From positions 1 through 5,464 of the forward strand of contig JAZUHB010000129.1 in NCBI GenBank assembly GCA_045641505.1: 5,464 bases of DNA. Reading direction: 5' to 3'. The notes below the pieces were generated by a model, which worked only from the letters and a program-made list of their open reading frames with translations, was not told where the DNA came from and did no database searches. The position numbers and the translations under genes were made by a program. Positions 4,133-5,464 of the stretch are shown in pieces. Positions within the stretch are counted from its first letter, which is position 1, and each line of letters opens with the position of its first letter. This DNA comes from JAZQNF01 sp045641505. GTDB taxonomy: Bacteria; Bacillota; Clostridia; Lachnospirales; Bianqueaceae.

Positions 4133-5464
4133 TTATTTGCTCCGAAATCGGAGAGCTTCTTCTGCGTCTCCATCGAAGGCAGGATCGGTGTCCGCATTGA
4201 AGCGCCAGGATGGAAAGATGAATGTGATGTCACCGAAGCCGGTTGTCGGATTATCCAGGTCCACGATGCCGATGGACGGAGCGGCAAAGCCGCCAAGCTC
4301 CAGGGCCTTCCGAAGACTCTTCTCGGAAAGTTCCGTGATACTTGCGAAGGTTTTGCCGTCATACTTCGCAACGCCTTCCTTCTTGAGCAAAAGCGGAGCC
4401 AGCTTGTTCCACGCCTCGTTCTCGCTGATGCCGGTATGCTCGGCCAGCGTTTTGGCGATGGCATAGTAGCGACCATCCTCGAATTGCTCAAGCAGCCACT
4501 TGCGGTTGATCTCCACAACGCGGTCATCAACGGAGGGCTTCACGGTGTCACGGGTATAGAAGGCGTCCACAAAGCGCATGGCGTCGCTGCCGGAGACCTC
4601 GCGGCTATAGCGAACATTGCGCGTCTTGACATTGTCCGTTTCGCGTGATAACATGCCGCTATAGCCATCGGTTTTTGTTGAGATACGCATGCCTCGTGCA
4701 TCCGCCTCTGTACCGATGGCTTTTTTGTCTGTTGAAATATAGACAACCCAAAACCGGTTCAAAGCAGCGCTCTTTTTTATACCGACTTTTACGGAAGAAG
4801 GAGTCCCGTCAATAGTAACGTCGGAACTGATATACAAGAAGGATACGTTCTTTCGGCCATGTTTGTCCGCAACATCATCAGCGACAACAATGCCTCTCTT
4901 AATGATTTCGGGCCACGCCCTAACGGTAGATAGTTTCTGAACTTTTAAGGCCTTTCCGAAACGAGAAAAGTTTGAAGCGGAAAATACTTCATTTATGCTC
5001 TTGCGATCAATTACGATCTCATATCCCGTCTCATCATTCTTGACAATCCTTTTGTCGCAATCTCCGGATGTAAAGAATCCCTCTTCTTGGAGCGTGCGGA
5101 AAACAGAGCGCGTGACGCCGGCAGAATCCTTGAGGTTGACGATTCCAAAAGACTCCGCAGTTCCATTTGTAGAAACCGTAATCTCGCTGCTGTACCGGAT
5201 GTCATTGCCCGCGGTTGGATTGAGATTGTCCGCATTCTTGAACTGATTCGGCTCAAAAGCAATAATCAGATCACCTCTGCGATACTTGATGAAGATTCCG
5301 TCATTTCCGTTTCTGCGAGCCTTAGCATCAATCTCGAGCGACTTGTTGTCGTACCAATCCGCGGCATTGAAATAATCAACCGGGGATCCGTCCCAATTCC
5401 GCATTTCGTTGAGATCGACAAGGTACGGATTTTTAACGTTGATATATCCGCGCAAGACTTTCCC
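4133..5464 (-). CDS. Phage/mobile-element polyvalent protein with ART-like and LPD3/BECR-like modules, C-terminal 443 residues (partial, 5' end outside window)
   Basis: The frame is open to the window edge at 5464, so the start is missing; the TTG at 5455 is internal. Numbering from the first visible codon: residues 1-93 resemble the end of the ADP-ribosyltransferase-like module found in large phage and conjugative-element proteins (YINVKNPYLVDL, then NDGIFIK, GDLIIAFEPNQFKNADN and NDIRYS). Residues about 115-250 resemble an LPD3 / BECR-fold module (RKSINEVFS, KVQKLSTVRAWPEIIKRG, VTIDGTPSSVKVGIKKS, NRFWVVYIS). A second RYS hinge (NVRYSRE, 283-289) leads to a third module (293-443) ending in LGGFAAPSIGIVDL and GFGDITFIF, a pattern I recall from the same protein class. 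Such proteins are thought to be injected or packaged with phage/plasmid DNA, or to act as toxins. The ART catalytic start lies outside the window, so activity cannot be judged. GC is lower than in fakA/recG. Family names are from memory of motif patterns, not a search. Confidence 0.7.
   Translation of the reverse strand, partial: GKVLRGYINVKNPYLVDLNEMRNWDGSPVDYFNAADWYDNKSLEIDAKARRNGNDGIFIKYRRGDLIIAFEPNQFKNADNLNPTAGNDIRYSSEITVSTNGTAESFGIVNLKDSAGVTRSVFRTLQEEGFFTSGDCDKRIVKNDETGYEIVIDRKSINEVFSASNFSRFGKALKVQKLSTVRAWPEIIKRGIVVADDVADKHGRKNVSFLYISSDVTIDGTPSSVKVGIKKSAALNRFWVVYISTDKKAIGTEADARGMRISTKTDGYSGMLSRETDNVKTRNVRYSREVSGSDAMRFVDAFYTRDTVKPSVDDRVVEINRKWLLEQFEDGRYYAIAKTLAEHTGISENEAWNKLAPLLLKKEGVAKYDGKTFASITELSEKSLRKALELGGFAAPSIGIVDLDNPTTGFGDITFIFPSWRFNADTDPAFDGDAEEALRFRSK

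Noticed and set aside
1..5464. CRISPR array, insertion sequence ends or long direct repeats
   Set aside because: No regularly spaced repeats, transposase motifs or paired terminal inverted repeats were found by eye.

Overview
The window looks like a piece of a GC-rich Bacillota (Firmicutes, probably Clostridia) chromosome. The main reason is the minus-strand order yloU (Asp23/Gls24 family), fakA/yloV (DAK-type fatty acid kinase), recG, which is the Bacillota arrangement. In Bacillus subtilis the serine dehydratase genes sdaAB and sdaAA lie between yloV and recG; here they are absent and fakA is followed directly by recG. Every confident gene reads on the minus strand.

Right to left along the direction of transcription: (1) 5464-4133 holds the 3' part of a large, modular protein of the phage/mobile-element 'polyvalent' type, cut by the window edge. 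It has the end of an ADP-ribosyltransferase-like module, an LPD3/BECR-like module, and a C-terminal module with a conserved-looking Pro-Ser-Ile / Phe-Gly-Asp-Ile core. (2) 4102-3811 holds small overlapping frames that look like one decayed or frameshifted coding region. (3) About 3810-3396 has no convincing gene. It carries a likely minus-strand intrinsic terminator at 3426-3482, which closes the accessory unit, and a good plus-strand sigma-A-type promoter at 3572-3600 with no recognisable product. (4) A near-consensus minus-strand promoter at 3367-3395 starts the housekeeping operon. (5) yloU (3327-2959), fakA (2940-1255, TTG start) and recG (1169 to beyond the left edge) follow, with a strong hairpin-plus-T-tract between fakA and recG.

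The right part has visibly lower GC and looser codon use than the fakA/recG part, and shows signs of gene decay, so the junction around 3400-3800 is probably the edge of an acquired region. FakA phosphorylates FakB-bound fatty acids for phospholipid synthesis, YloU is an Asp23-family protein of envelope-related but poorly defined role, and RecG remodels replication forks. Their linkage is conserved but not an obvious pathway. No fakB (DegV family) gene, RNA gene, CRISPR array or complete insertion sequence was recognised. The most unusual content is the modular polyvalent protein and its degraded downstream tail, plus the unexplained promoter in the gap.
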